DNA of 64,000 bases from Candidatus Villigracilis saccharophilus (GCA_016709305.1 JADJNA010000056.1:29574-93573); one strand, 5' to 3'; shown: positions 18,166 through 28,137, counted from the stretch's first letter. The notes: generated by a model not told the origin, from the sequence alone. Numbers and translations: made by a program.

Positions 18166-21100
18166 CTATTGAAGCGTAAACTGCGCCTTGTCGCTTTCAA
18201 TACCGCGCGATCCGCTTGAATCGATCAAACTGTCGCCATCAAATATGCGGACCTTCCAGCGGTATTCACCGGGCATCATGGATTCATCCATCCTAAATTG
18301 GCTGTCTTTTGTTCCAATTTCACCGGAGTAGTAGGCTTGTTCCCAAAGGCTGTCTTCAAGGTCCGGGGTAAAACTTAAATCGGATGTGACGACAACAGAA
18401 TCTATAAAAACGCTGTATTGTTCATCGGCGCCATATGTCCGCGATAGGGATAGAGGAAGTTCTCCGGAACCCAGCTCATAAGTACCGATGGACTTCCATG
18501 TCCATTCTTCGATTGGACTCCCGGTCTCGGCAAATTCATTTGTTTGTCCATGAATGCTTATGAAATTATGTTGATCGTTATTGCGCCGTTTGTAATATCG
18601 GACCCAAAGCCGGTACTGCCCTGATTTTGTAACGTTTATGGAATATGTTGTTTCTCCTGAGTCCCAATTATCCAATACAAAGCCTGTGCCTGAGAATCCA
18701 TTGATATATCCGCCGTTGGGGTACCAGCCTGATCCAGAGAAGGCGTCTTCTGCTTCGATCCAGATGATATTAGCGCGCTTGCGATCAAGCGTTAGCGCGA
18801 AACTGGTTGACAAGGTGTCGTTTGGATTCCAGCTAAAATTAATCGGAGTTGTTGAAACCAGATTTTTTGGTGTTGTAGTCATCGGGGCGGGTGGAGAGTA
18901 ACAAACGGGTGACTGAAGTGCTTGCGGGCTGAAATGATAGATATCGAAGTACACCGCCTGGCGAAGTAACTCAGCTTGCGGATAGCAAGTGAGGATAACC
19001 CGTATGACCTGTTCCCGCTCTTCGGCAAGGTTCGGGGCAGTCTTATCATAAACAACATCCAGTCCGCCAATATCTTTGTTTAACCAAAGGGCGGAGAGAA
19101 GTGAATTCATTTCCAGCTGTTTGTAATGTTCCGCGGCATCCAGTCCGAGATTCTTTGCGCCGCCGACGGCGTATAGCAAAACATGGGATTCGACAAAAAC
19201 CGAATCTTCTTGATTGGGCATGTAAGGGAAAAGGAGCAGCGGCGTTTCTTTGGCAGAGTCCAGTGTCAGGTCTGCAAGTTCGCGGCGTTTTTGGCGCTCT
19301 TCGGGATCCGTCAATTCGGTTCTGAAAATGACGTAATCTTTGATAAGGATGGATGCGATGAGCAATCCAAACACTGGCACTGCGGCGGAAATTTTTTGAT
19401 TCTCAAAAAAAGCGCGCAGAGATGCGAGAGTGACCCATAACCCGAGCGCGCCCCAGATCATGAGCGGCGGTATGGCAAGATACATCACTCTTGGCCACGG
19501 TGATCCGAGCAGGATCGGTCCTGTCAGAATGTGAATTGCGTACCAGAGCGGAATAAATGTGAAATGTGCGCGGCGTATATTCCATAAGTTGTAAATCAAG
19601 CCTATCACGATAAAAGGAAGCAGCAAGGGATTGACAAGGGGACCGCTCCAGTTAATAAGTGAGTCAACCCAAACTACACGCGAAAAGGTAACTTCCAGCA
19701 CGGTAACAAAGTTTCCCCAGAATAAAGTAATCAGATTTAGCAGGTCCTGCGGGTTGAATGAGCCGGCCAGCCAGCCCATATGGTGGCCTTGCCGCTCCGC
19801 CATGTATTCACGGGTCAACCCGAAATAGATCACAATTACAGGCCAGATGACCAATGCAAGGTTGGTTATCCAGCTTATGATAGAAGCCCGCTTGTTCCTG
19901 ATTTCAAAAATTGCATAGCCGATCAAATAAAGAAACGCAGCCACTATGTTTGGATAAAAGGTTTCGTAAGTTAGCATCCCCATACAAAGCAGAATTCCTG
20001 CAAATTGGAATTGCCAGAGTTTTCGGTCTCGTAATGCCAGAAATAATACGGCCAGCGAGGCGATCATCCATGCTTCGGGAGGCGTATTATGTAGCGCCTG
20101 ATGTGATGCATTAAGTTCGATAAAGGAAAGGCTGAACAGCAAGGAGGCGAGTAATCCGGCAGCTTTGCTGGAGGTGAGGAAACGGACCAGAAAATATAGA
20201 CAGACCACAGCGATCAGGCTGAGAACCGCGCTTTCTATTCGCGCTGAAACAAAGTCCAGACCGAAGATCCGCAGGAAGACCGAACGCATCCAGAAATCAA
20301 CAGGGAGAAACTTGAAGTGCCTTCCTCCAAATTCGCCGATATCGACTCGCAAGATGGTGGAATACCAGGTCTGCACCGTCCACTTGCTTTCATCAGCTTC
20401 GACCCCGTAAACGCGGGAGCTCAAGTCGAAGAAGCGCGTCATGATTGTCAGAAGGATGATCAAACTTAATAAGATGGCTTCACCGCGATGATTTAATTGA
20501 AGCTGGCTGGTAAAGATGGATTTCCATTTTGGGTTGTTGTGTGCCCAGATCAATAATCCAATGGCGCTCATTAGGTAGGCTAATATACCGACCCGAAAAG
20601 ATTGGTTGTTTATCATCATCTGTGCAAAAACTGCCAATATCACTGCGCCGATCAATATTATTCCATCGGGAATTTGGAGAGCTGGGAGATTGATCGATTC
20701 CTTCAGATTGTTAAATCCTGGCAATCCGGAAAATGAAAGTTTCGGTAATCTTATTTTGGGCAGGTGGATCTTTATATAATAATCCGTTCCGTTGTCATCG
20801 CGGACAGGTTTGAACTGTGTCTTGAACAAATAACCGCGTTTACTGGATGTTGGCGCATTTTCTTGGTTGAGTTGGAAAAAACCTTGTTCCACAGCCCACT
20901 CGGGAGGTTCACTGATCGTGATCTCTTTGACCTTCGAGACAGTCGGGGCGGGAACGGATTCTGTCAAAATATCATAGTCGTCTGCTGGAAAATTTAAGGG
21001 CTCAAGGACAGGGGCGTTCATCCAGTTTGTCAGGCGTGAAAGGGTGGGGAATTTGAACAGCCATTTCGAGGGCAAAAACGCGGCAATTGTGAAACATGCC

Positions 21101-23403
21101 AAAAGCCCCGCAAGAAGCGCCCAAAGTGAAAAACGAGTATAGGACTCCGACAGGATGACTATGAAGGGTTTGTCCTGCTCAAAAACGAATGGAGTGTTCA
21201 TTCCGGCTACCAGAACTGCCCCTCCGCCTGTGGAGTAGAAAATTCTGCCGGTGAACGAATCGCCCCACTGTTTTCTTAAAACCGCATCAACCTGTTCCAT
21301 TATTTGAGGTGGATAAAAGACGATGGTCGGCTGGCTCGAGAACTTCTTTTGCTCACTTAATACCAGGCTTGCTGAAACCGATTCGTATGGAATATTCTTG
21401 CGAAATTCTTCAACGGCGTAAGGGCGGATATCTTTTTGGAGTGGGTCTGTATAAAGCTCAACGAATGACTCTCCTTTAGAATCCAATATTGCCCAGGAAA
21501 CCACCTGGTCTGGCTGTGCGTGGTAGAGTGCCGGTACGCGCCCGAAAAAATCATAAATACCGCTGGCTGCTATGACCAAGGTAAATAATAGAAGAGAAAT
21601 TATCCCCATTTTTTTCCGCGGGAATAGCATGGCCGCGACTGCACTTGCCGCCGCATTTAAGCCGATGCCGGTTAGAAGCGCGAGCGCAGGAATGATCGTG
21701 ATCATATGGGTGTGCCGCGGAGGGACAGTGTTCAGTGCGCTTAATCCAAAGACGTTGGCAAAGAACCAGAGGATGATCAGGAGGCTGCGCGGCTGTTTGA
21801 ATGTTTTTAATGTCAGCGCAAATCCCAACAGGTAAAAAATAACCCCGCTCGTGCCGGCAAGCGGAAAGGCTATGTAATGTTCGGAGATCAGCCCCTGTCG
21901 TTGGAAGACGATCATGGTACGGAGAAAACCGCGCAAGATCAGAGTGAGGTAAATTTTTGGGTTGTAAAATAATTCATTGTCATTGATGGTGAAGGACGGT
22001 GCAACTGAGAAGAGTTCCTCTTTTGAATAAAACTGTAAACCATTGAATGAATTGAAGAACGCGCTTTCCCACATCTTGTAACTCATGGCTTGCGGGTCTG
22101 CGATGGAGCCATGTGCGATGTACGGGGCTGCGACCAAACCAAAGCCTATTCCCAGGACGGCTATGGAAAGTAGAAATTCCTTGAATGTGATTTTTTTTCC
22201 AAACCAGAGCAGGCCAACAAATGCAAGTGAAATGACGATACTAAAACGCGCCGCGAAGTATGTATAAAATCCCAGACCTGCCGTGGCGCCTGCTAGGAAA
22301 AGATAAAAACTGCTTTTGCGGTATATGCCAATGTATAACCAGTAAAGCGTTAAGGTCATAAAGAACAAGGCTTGGATGTTGTTATACCCGAGCCGCGAAA
22401 AGTCAATGAAATATGGACTGCTCGCCAATGCGATGGCAGAGACCACGGCAACCTTGCGTCCGTATCCTTCCCGGGCTAGCAGATATAAAGGTGGAAGAGC
22501 GGCAATTCCCATTATCACCGAACTAAAGCGCCAACCCCAGAGATCGATACCGAAAAGCCGCATGAACCAACTTTGCAGAATCGAGCTAAACACAGGAAAT
22601 GAATATACTCCCGAGGCGAATATGGAGGGTTTGAAATTGTCTTGAGCGATGTCACGCGCAATTGTCCAGAAGTTACCCTCATCGCCCATTAGCTGGTCTG
22701 GCAGTCCCTGTAGGCGGTACACTCCCGCCAGGATGGCCGCGATCATCAATCCGATCATCCACAACCAGTCGCTGCGTTCAAGATGTGGTGATAGATCCAC
22801 CCGCCGATCAACATCCCATGCTGCTATTGCAAAGGTGAAAATTATTAAACTGAGGATCCAAACCGGAACTTGAAATACCAGGAAATTTTCTGACCTGATA
22901 CCCACGATCAGGAATATGAATAGTCCGCATGCGATCAGCAGCCAGCGCCAGTGCGGAAATATCCTGCGTACGTCAATTGCGACGTTGTTGAAAAACTCGC
23001 GGGGCTTGGGCAGGAGGGAAACACCCTGTAATCCCATTGAAAGTAATATCCCGCCAAATAAAAATAAAGGGAGTGCGTTTAGTATATTATCGACTCCCGG
23101 ATCTCCAAGAAATAATTTTTCGTTAAGCCAAATCCCCGCTTTGGTTGGCTGGGATTCCGGAATGGTTTGTTTGTTGATTTGCCTCTGTCCGATGACAATC
23201 AGGGTCACTCCTAAAAAAGCGAGTATCCATCGAGATCTCAGCCAGTTTAGATCGATCCGCCCAGAATGAGAAAATATCCATTGGGCAAGCTTACTTTTGC
23301 TGAATTCTTTCCTTTTTCTTCTCATCCACTTTATTAAATGCCAATCCATGTACAAAGCGATGACAGCGGCCATGCCAATCAAAAAAAATTGATTGAAAGA
23401 CAT
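18166..23403 (-). CDS. giant tandem GT-C glycosyltransferase-like protein with C-terminal beta-sandwich domain
   Basis: 1745 aa in one intact frame. Two GT-C modules are fused head to tail. The first has its acidic loop at LMGDEGNFWTIARD (about 239-252) and the second at GVEADESKWTVQTWYS (about 1000-1015). Each is followed by a matching segment (FGIDLWGWRFSSVIMGIAALP versus FGLDFVSARIESAVLSLIAVV), showing internal duplication. A soluble linker (about 790-905) separates them. After the second module, residues from about 1560 form a secreted region starting IIWIEAEDAFSGSGW with GQYRLWVRYYKR, resembling CBM6/35-type carbohydrate-binding sandwiches. The family is usually 450-700 aa with a single module. 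It probably acts on surface glycans or glycoproteins; substrates unknown. Confidence 0.8.
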   Translation of the reverse strand: MSFNQFFLIGMAAVIALYMDWHLIKWMRRKRKEFSKSKLAQWIFSHSGRIDLNWLRSRWILAFLGVTLIVIGQRQINKQTIPESQPTKAGIWLNEKLFLGDPGVDNILNALPLFLFGGILLSMGLQGVSLLPKPREFFNNVAIDVRRIFPHWRWLLIACGLFIFLIVGIRSENFLVFQVPVWILSLIIFTFAIAAWDVDRRVDLSPHLERSDWLWMIGLMIAAILAGVYRLQGLPDQLMGDEGNFWTIARDIAQDNFKPSIFASGVYSFPVFSSILQSWFMRLFGIDLWGWRFSSVIMGIAALPPLYLLAREGYGRKVAVVSAIALASSPYFIDFSRLGYNNIQALFFMTLTLYWLYIGIYRKSSFYLFLAGATAGLGFYTYFAARFSIVISLAFVGLLWFGKKITFKEFLLSIAVLGIGFGLVAAPYIAHGSIADPQAMSYKMWESAFFNSFNGLQFYSKEELFSVAPSFTINDNELFYNPKIYLTLILRGFLRTMIVFQRQGLISEHYIAFPLAGTSGVIFYLLGFALTLKTFKQPRSLLIILWFFANVFGLSALNTVPPRHTHMITIIPALALLTGIGLNAAASAVAAMLFPRKKMGIISLLLFTLVIAASGIYDFFGRVPALYHAQPDQVVSWAILDSKGESFVELYTDPLQKDIRPYAVEEFRKNIPYESVSASLVLSEQKKFSSQPTIVFYPPQIMEQVDAVLRKQWGDSFTGRIFYSTGGGAVLVAGMNTPFVFEQDKPFIVILSESYTRFSLWALLAGLLACFTIAAFLPSKWLFKFPTLSRLTNWMNAPVLEPLNFPADDYDILTESVPAPTVSKVKEITISEPPEWAVEQGFFQLNQENAPTSSKRGYLFKTQFKPVRDDNGTDYYIKIHLPKIRLPKLSFSGLPGFNNLKESINLPALQIPDGIILIGAVILAVFAQMMINNQSFRVGILAYLMSAIGLLIWAHNNPKWKSIFTSQLQLNHRGEAILLSLIILLTIMTRFFDLSSRVYGVEADESKWTVQTWYSTILRVDIGEFGGRHFKFLPVDFWMRSVFLRIFGLDFVSARIESAVLSLIAVVCLYFLVRFLTSSKAAGLLASLLFSLSFIELNASHQALHNTPPEAWMIASLAVLFLALRDRKLWQFQFAGILLCMGMLTYETFYPNIVAAFLYLIGYAIFEIRNKRASIISWITNLALVIWPVIVIYFGLTREYMAERQGHHMGWLAGSFNPQDLLNLITLFWGNFVTVLEVTFSRVVWVDSLINWSGPLVNPLLLPFIVIGLIYNLWNIRRAHFTFIPLWYAIHILTGPILLGSPWPRVMYLAIPPLMIWGALGLWVTLASLRAFFENQKISAAVPVFGLLIASILIKDYVIFRTELTDPEERQKRRELADLTLDSAKETPLLLFPYMPNQEDSVFVESHVLLYAVGGAKNLGLDAAEHYKQLEMNSLLSALWLNKDIGGLDVVYDKTAPNLAEEREQVIRVILTCYPQAELLRQAVYFDIYHFSPQALQSPVCYSPPAPMTTTPKNLVSTTPINFSWNPNDTLSTSFALTLDRKRANIIWIEAEDAFSGSGWYPNGGYINGFSGTGFVLDNWDSGETTYSINVTKSGQYRLWVRYYKRRNNDQHNFISIHGQTNEFAETGSPIEEWTWKSIGTYELGSGELPLSLSRTYGADEQYSVFIDSVVVTSDLSFTPDLEDSLWEQAYYSGEIGTKDSQFRMDESMMPGEYRWKVRIFDGDSLIDSSGSRGIESDKAQFTLQ

Positions 23404-23413
23404 CGGGATCGTC

Positions 23414-24583
23414 CTAACGAAGACTGGTTTCCATACGTGAGATTACAAGCCGCTGTATCTCGCTTGTGCCTTCATAGATTTCAGTTATTTTTGCGTCGCG
23501 GAAATACCGTTCCACGGGAAGTTCCTTGCTGTAGCCCATGCCACCATGGATTTGCACTGATTGATGTGTAACGAACATGGCGGTTTCAGAAGCGAACAAT
23601 TTTGCCATGGATGCTTCGAGTGAGTAGCGTCCGCCGGTTTCTTTAGATTTTTCTTTTGCGATCGCGGCGTTGTAGATCAACAAACGGGATGCTTCGATGC
23701 GGGTCTTCATATCTGCGATCTTGAAGCCTGTCCCTTGGAAGGCTCCGATCGGCTGACCAAATGCCTCACGCTGCCCCGCGTACTGTCGTGCTGCTTCGTA
23801 GGCGGCTTCTGCAATTCCTAGGGCTTGAGTCGCGATGCCTATGCGGCCTGCGTCTAGAACAGTCATGGCGATCTTGAACCCATCGCCCTCGTCCCCGAGT
23901 CTATTCTCGGCTGGGACACGGCAGTCTTCAAAGATGATCTCACTGGTTGCGGACGCGCGGATGCCTAACTTGGGTTCCTTCTTGCCGCGTACGATACCTT
24001 TTGTTTTTCCATCCACGAGAAATGCGCTGACGCCTTTTTGTTTTTTATCAGGATCGGTCATCATGAAAACGACAAAGTAATCCGCCACCGGTCCGCTCGT
24101 GACCCAGGATTTACGGCCATTCAAAATGTAGGAATCGCCGTCGCGTGTGGCACGGCTTTTCATCGTGCCCGCGTCCGATCCACTTTGGGGTTCTGTCAGG
24201 GAATACGCGCCGATGGCTTTACCGGATGCGATGGGTGTGATGAATTTTTTCCTTTGCTCTTCGGTTCCAAATTTCAAAATTCCATGACAATATAGCGAAT
24301 TATTGACAGACATGATGACGCCGTGCGCAGCGTCCACTTTGCATATTTCCTCAAGCGCCAGGACATAAGAGAGAGAGTCCATGCCGGCGCCGCCATACTC
24401 TTCGGGAATTTCGATGCCCATAAAACCGAGCGCTCCCATTTTTTTGATTGTGTTATATGGGAATTCTCCGCTTTCATCGAATTCGGCCGCGATGGGCGCG
24501 ATCTCTTTTTGGGCAAAATCACGGGCTGCGTCACGCAGCATTTTATGTTCAGTGGTAAGTGGGTAGATTGGAAGGTCGGTCAC
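23414..24583 (-). CDS. acyl-CoA dehydrogenase
   Basis: 389 aa from a GTG at 24583 with GGAGGA at ideal spacing; the longer upstream reading is rejected. Motifs include YSLTEPQSGSDAG (FAD-binding), WVTSGPVADYFVVF, GGMGYSKELPVERYFRDAKI and ITEIYEGTSEIQRLVISR, in which the Glu of YEGT is the catalytic base position of short/medium-chain enzymes. It oxidises acyl-CoA to enoyl-CoA and passes electrons to ETF. A TATAAT lies 29 nt upstream on the same strand. It is transcribed divergently from potD. Chain-length preference cannot be read from the sequence. Confidence 0.92.
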   Translation of the reverse strand: MTDLPIYPLTTEHKMLRDAARDFAQKEIAPIAAEFDESGEFPYNTIKKMGALGFMGIEIPEEYGGAGMDSLSYVLALEEICKVDAAHGVIMSVNNSLYCHGILKFGTEEQRKKFITPIASGKAIGAYSLTEPQSGSDAGTMKSRATRDGDSYILNGRKSWVTSGPVADYFVVFMMTDPDKKQKGVSAFLVDGKTKGIVRGKKEPKLGIRASATSEIIFEDCRVPAENRLGDEGDGFKIAMTVLDAGRIGIATQALGIAEAAYEAARQYAGQREAFGQPIGAFQGTGFKIADMKTRIEASRLLIYNAAIAKEKSKETGGRYSLEASMAKLFASETAMFVTHQSVQIHGGMGYSKELPVERYFRDAKITEIYEGTSEIQRLVISRMETSLR

Positions 24584-24611
24584 TTTGTCCTCCAGAGAAT
24601 AAGATTTATGA

Positions 24612-24617
24612 ATTATA
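24612..24617 (-). promoter_or_regulatory. -10 element of the acyl-CoA dehydrogenase gene
   Basis: The minus strand reads ATCACGGTATAAT, 29 bases upstream of the GTG start. It has the CGGTATAAT form shared with the site at 4138. Confidence 0.5.
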
Positions 24618-24713
24618 CCGTGATGTATGCGGGAATGATTCGGGCTGGCAATGTTCATCGAGCGGTGGCAGATTTCGGGTGTTTTGAAGCGTGTCGTTAT
24701 CGGATATGGAGTA

Positions 24714-24741
24714 TTGACGCATCTTTCAAAATCGTTATAAT
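24714..24741 (+). promoter_or_regulatory. sigma70-type promoter of the pot operon
   Basis: TTGACG at 24714-24719 and TATAAT at 24736-24741 with a 16-base spacer, the best two-box promoter in the window. It leaves a leader of about 130 nt before potD at 24878. Confidence 0.65.
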
Positions 24742-24877
24742 CTGCGCACTTCGACAATAGTCATCATCGCGCTTACCGATTCGGATTCGAAATCAGAGGT
24801 CGTTTTCCGAAAAGGTGGCGATTTGTTTTATTGATGGCCTGTCGGTCCAAATCTATTCAACTCAAAAAGGAGAGAGA

Positions 24878-26134
24878 ATGAATAAGTTTTTGTTTAAGTT
24901 AATGGCTGTGTTTGTGCTGGCCAGCATGGCGTTGTCAGCCTGTGGCGGCGGCAATGACCAGGATAGCGATGATGCTTCCTCAGCCACCGAACCTTCGGCC
25001 GCCACAGAAGCGCCCGCTGCTACTGAGGCGCCTGCCGCTGCCACGGAAGCTCCCGCTGCAGCTGGGAATGAAGGCGAAGTTTCAATCGTTGCCTGGCCCG
25101 GTTATATTGAGCGCGGCGCGAACGATGCGGCCTACGATTGGGTGACTGCCTTTGAGCTGCAGACTGGTTGTAAAGTCAATGTGAAAGATGCGGCTACCTC
25201 CGATGAAATGGTGACGCTGATGTCTTCCGGTGAATATGATCTGGTGACGGCCTCCGGTGATTCCAGCCTGCGCATGATCATGGGTGGCGTCGTTCAGGAA
25301 ATTGATGTCACCAAGATTCCTTCCTATGGAAATGTGGATGAACGTCTTCAGACTGCGGCATGGCATACTGTTGACGGCAAACATTACGGCGTGCCGTATC
25401 AATGGGGTCCGAATGTGTTGATGTACAACACCGAGGCTTTCGGCGGCGAAGCGCCCACATCCTGGAATGTTGTTTTTGAAGAGCAGAATTTGGCTGACGG
25501 GAAATCCAACAAGGATCGCGTTCAGGCTTATTCCGGTCCCATCTACATAGCCGATGCCGCTTTGTATTTGAAGTCTGCCAAACCCGAGCTTGGCATTGAA
25601 GACCCGTACGAATTGAACGAGGAACAGTTTGCCGCTGCTTTGGACCTTCTTCGCCAGCAGCGCCAGATCGCGCCTAAGTATTGGGGCGATTATTTGATCC
25701 AGGTTGAGGATTTTACAAGCGAGGGCTTTGTGGCTTCCTCCTCTTGGCCTTTGCAGGTGAATCTGCTTCAAGGGGCTGACCAGCCGATCGCCAGCGTTGT
25801 ACCTCAGGAAGGCGCGACCGGTTGGGCTGACACCACCATGATGGCTGCCAATGCGCCTCATCCGACCTGCGCCTATCTCTGGCTTGAACACTCCATTGAC
25901 CCCAAGGTTCAAGGCGATGTGGCTTCCTGGTTCGGTTCGGCTCCCTCCGTCCCTGCGGCTTGCGATGGCGCCAGTGAATTGCTCGGCACCGAAGGCTGCG
26001 CCGCGAACGGCTTCGACACCTTCGATCAGATCTATTTCTGGAAGACCCCGGTCGCTGAATGCGGTAACGGCAAGTCAGATTGTGTCACATACGACCGCTG
26101 GACTGAAGAGTTCACCGCTATTGTAGGTCAGTAA
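24878..26134 (+). CDS. potD: polyamine (spermidine/putrescine) ABC transporter substrate-binding lipoprotein
   Basis: 418 aa from the ATG at 24878, preceded by AAAAGGAGAG. The signal peptide ends in a lipobox (MALSAC, Cys22). A low-complexity linker of Ala-Thr-Glu-Pro repeats (ATEAPAATEAPAAATEAPAA) spaces the domain from the membrane. The mature domain starts VSIVAWPGYIERG, as in PotD-like proteins, and has YDLVTASGDSSLRMIMGG and YGVPYQWGPNVLMYN. It captures a polyamine or similar cation for PotABC, encoded downstream. The exact ligand is inferred from family and operon. It has its own promoter and is followed by a hairpin before potA. Confidence 0.88.
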   Translation: MNKFLFKLMAVFVLASMALSACGGGNDQDSDDASSATEPSAATEAPAATEAPAAATEAPAAAGNEGEVSIVAWPGYIERGANDAAYDWVTAFELQTGCKVNVKDAATSDEMVTLMSSGEYDLVTASGDSSLRMIMGGVVQEIDVTKIPSYGNVDERLQTAAWHTVDGKHYGVPYQWGPNVLMYNTEAFGGEAPTSWNVVFEEQNLADGKSNKDRVQAYSGPIYIADAALYLKSAKPELGIEDPYELNEEQFAAALDLLRQQRQIAPKYWGDYLIQVEDFTSEGFVASSSWPLQVNLLQGADQPIASVVPQEGATGWADTTMMAANAPHPTCAYLWLEHSIDPKVQGDVASWFGSAPSVPAACDGASELLGTEGCAANGFDTFDQIYFWKTPVAECGNGKSDCVTYDRWTEEFTAIVGQ

Positions 26135-26150
26135 GTTTCTGTGTATGATG

Positions 26151-26180
26151 ATAGGGACACGGCAGACGCCGTGTCCCTAT
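26151..26180. repeat. intercistronic hairpin between potD and potA
   Basis: A perfect 13-bp inverted repeat, ATAGGGACACGGC with its complement, around a 4-base loop. There is no long T run, so it is likelier a partial terminator or an mRNA-stabilising stem than a full stop. This position is common for raising binding-protein level over the other subunits. The same kind of palindrome is dispersed in intergenic DNA of many bacteria. Confidence 0.65.
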
Positions 26181-26201
26181 TCCATTTTATGAGGGCAGAC
26201 A

Positions 26202-27230
26202 ATGAGCGAAACGGCAATTCTTTTTAAGAGCGTAAGCCGTCATTTTGGCGAGATCAAGGCGGTGGATAACATTGAATTGGAAATTCAGGATGGGGAATTC
26301 TTTTCCATGCTGGGTCCTTCAGGATCAGGCAAGACAACCTGTTTAAGAATGATCGCAGGGTTTGACCGGCCCACTTCCGGCCAGATCATCCTGTATGGTC
26401 AGGATGTTTCCAATCTGCCTCCTTATGAACGTTCGGTCAACACGGTCTTTCAGGATTATGCCTTGTTCCCTCACATGACCGTTGAAGATAATATCGGTTA
26501 TGGTCTGATGATCAAAGGCATGGCAAAGCCTGAGCGCAAGAAACTGGTGGATGAAATGCTCGGCTTGGTTCAATTGCCGAATTTTGGGGGACGCAAACCC
26601 TCCCAGCTTTCCGGTGGACAAAGACAGCGCGTCGCTCTTGCCCGCGCGCTGATCAATCATCCCAAAGTGCTCCTGCTCGATGAGCCGCTCGGTGCGCTTG
26701 ACTTGAAACTGCGCCAGCAGATGCAGGTCGAATTAAAGAACATCCAGCGCAAGGTGGGCATCACATTCATCTTTGTCACACATGATCAGGAAGAGGCCTT
26801 GACCATGAGTGACCGCATCGCAGTTTTCAGCGCCGGCAAGATCGAACAGGTCGGGACGCCTGCCGAAGTGTACGAGCATCCATCCACAACATTTGTAGCA
26901 GGGTTTGTGGGGACGTCCAATCTTGTTTCCGGTGTGGTTGCAAATCGAATCACGGGTTCGCCGAAGCAGTTCTCCGTGCGCCCGGAAAAGATCCATCTCG
27001 CCAAAGCGGATGACAGGATCGGTGATGATATGTTTGTAGCAGATGGAACTGTCCGCGATGTGGTTTACCTGGGATTGTTCACGCGCTATCTGGTCGAATT
27101 GGAAGGCGGCGGCGATTTGGTAGTGGTGGAGCAAAACCTGAATACCACCTCAATGGATGTTACCCGCGCGAAAAACCAAAAAGTCCGTCTGCTATGGAAG
27201 AAAGAGCACGTCAGTTACGTGGGAGGCTAG
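26202..27230 (+). CDS. potA: spermidine/putrescine ABC transporter ATP-binding protein
   Basis: 342 aa. Walker A GPSGSGKTT at 38-46, Q-loop FQDYALFPHMTV, ABC signature LSGGQRQR near 135-142, Walker B VLLLDEPLGALD and switch His in FVTHDQEE. The C-terminal part (FSVRPEKIHL, VRDVVYLGLFTRYLVEL) is the TOBE regulatory domain of the PotA/CysA/MalK group. It powers uptake through the PotB and PotC homologues encoded immediately after it. GAGGG lies upstream of the ATG. Confidence 0.93.
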   Translation: MSETAILFKSVSRHFGEIKAVDNIELEIQDGEFFSMLGPSGSGKTTCLRMIAGFDRPTSGQIILYGQDVSNLPPYERSVNTVFQDYALFPHMTVEDNIGYGLMIKGMAKPERKKLVDEMLGLVQLPNFGGRKPSQLSGGQRQRVALARALINHPKVLLLDEPLGALDLKLRQQMQVELKNIQRKVGITFIFVTHDQEEALTMSDRIAVFSAGKIEQVGTPAEVYEHPSTTFVAGFVGTSNLVSGVVANRITGSPKQFSVRPEKIHLAKADDRIGDDMFVADGTVRDVVYLGLFTRYLVELEGGGDLVVVEQNLNTTSMDVTRAKNQKVRLLWKKEHVSYVGG

Positions 27231-27231
27231 G

Positions 27232-28137
27232 ATGTTAAACCGACTTTCCACATTCTTCTATCTGCGCCAGCGACTGGTACTTGCTCTCTTCCTTGTCCCT
27301 CCGCTGCTTTGGTTTCTGGTGGTTTACATCGGTTCTTTGATTACATTGCTGATCAACAGTTTCTTTTATCTGGATGGGTTTACCGGGCAGGTGGTGCGCG
27401 AGTTCACCACGAAGACATATATGAAATTGCTGCTCCCGACCAACCTGCAGATCTTTGCGCGCACGACCCTCATGGCGGTCCTGGTCACCATCGCGTGCGT
27501 CATCATTGCTTTTCCTTTATCTTATTACATGGCTCGATTTGCCTCACCCCGCTTGAAGACCTGGCTCTATCTTGCGGTCACATTGCCGTTGTGGACAAGT
27601 TATGTTGTGCGGGTCTACTCGTGGAAATTAATCCTCGCGCAGGAAGGCATTATTTCATGGCTGGCCGGGATCGTTCATCTGGATGGTCTGTTGAACTGGT
27701 ATTTGAGCAATGAAACTGTCGGCGGGCCTTCGTTGTCTGTTTCACCGACCGGTATCTTCCTGGTTTTTGTTTATATCTGGCTGCCTTATATGATCATTCC
27801 GATTCAGACTGCGCTGGAGCGTGTTCCCCGGTCTTTGATTGAAGCCTCCGGGGATCTAGGTGCGACTCCCGCCCAGACGTTTCGCACGGTGATCATGCCG
27901 CTGGCTTTTCCCGGTGTCGTGGCGGGTTCGATATTCACCTTCTCGCTCACCCTTGGAGATTTTATCGTGCCGCAGCTTTTCGGCACTTCCAGTTTTTATA
28001 TTGGCAAAGCGGTGTTGACCTATCAGGGAACTTCCGGAAATATTCCGCTCGCGGCGGCATTTACCATGGGGCCGATTGTGATCATGATCACCTATCTTTT
28101 GATCGCGCGCAAATTGGGAGCTTTCGATGCCCTCTAA
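27232..28137 (+). CDS. potB: spermidine/putrescine ABC transporter permease (PotB-type)
   Basis: 301 aa from the ATG at 27232, two bases after the potA stop; longer upstream readings overlap potA. Six TM helices are visible. The EAA loop reads EASGDLGATPAQTFRTVIMPLAFPGV, the coupling site for the ATPase. The first helix LALFLVPPLLWFLVVYIGSL is typical of PotB/PotH proteins. The 3' end overlaps potC by 11 nt. Confidence 0.9.
   Translation: MLNRLSTFFYLRQRLVLALFLVPPLLWFLVVYIGSLITLLINSFFYLDGFTGQVVREFTTKTYMKLLLPTNLQIFARTTLMAVLVTIACVIIAFPLSYYMARFASPRLKTWLYLAVTLPLWTSYVVRVYSWKLILAQEGIISWLAGIVHLDGLLNWYLSNETVGGPSLSVSPTGIFLVFVYIWLPYMIIPIQTALERVPRSLIEASGDLGATPAQTFRTVIMPLAFPGVVAGSIFTFSLTLGDFIVPQLFGTSSFYIGKAVLTYQGTSGNIPLAAAFTMGPIVIMITYLLIARKLGAFDAL

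Noticed and set aside
24862..25044. Ala/Ser repeat peptide on the minus strand
   Set aside because: It is a shadow of the ATEAP linker of PotD.
25082..25912. 276-aa open frame on the minus strand inside potD
   Set aside because: It is antisense to a well-supported PotD homologue with ribosome site, lipobox and family motifs. The antisense product has no family features.
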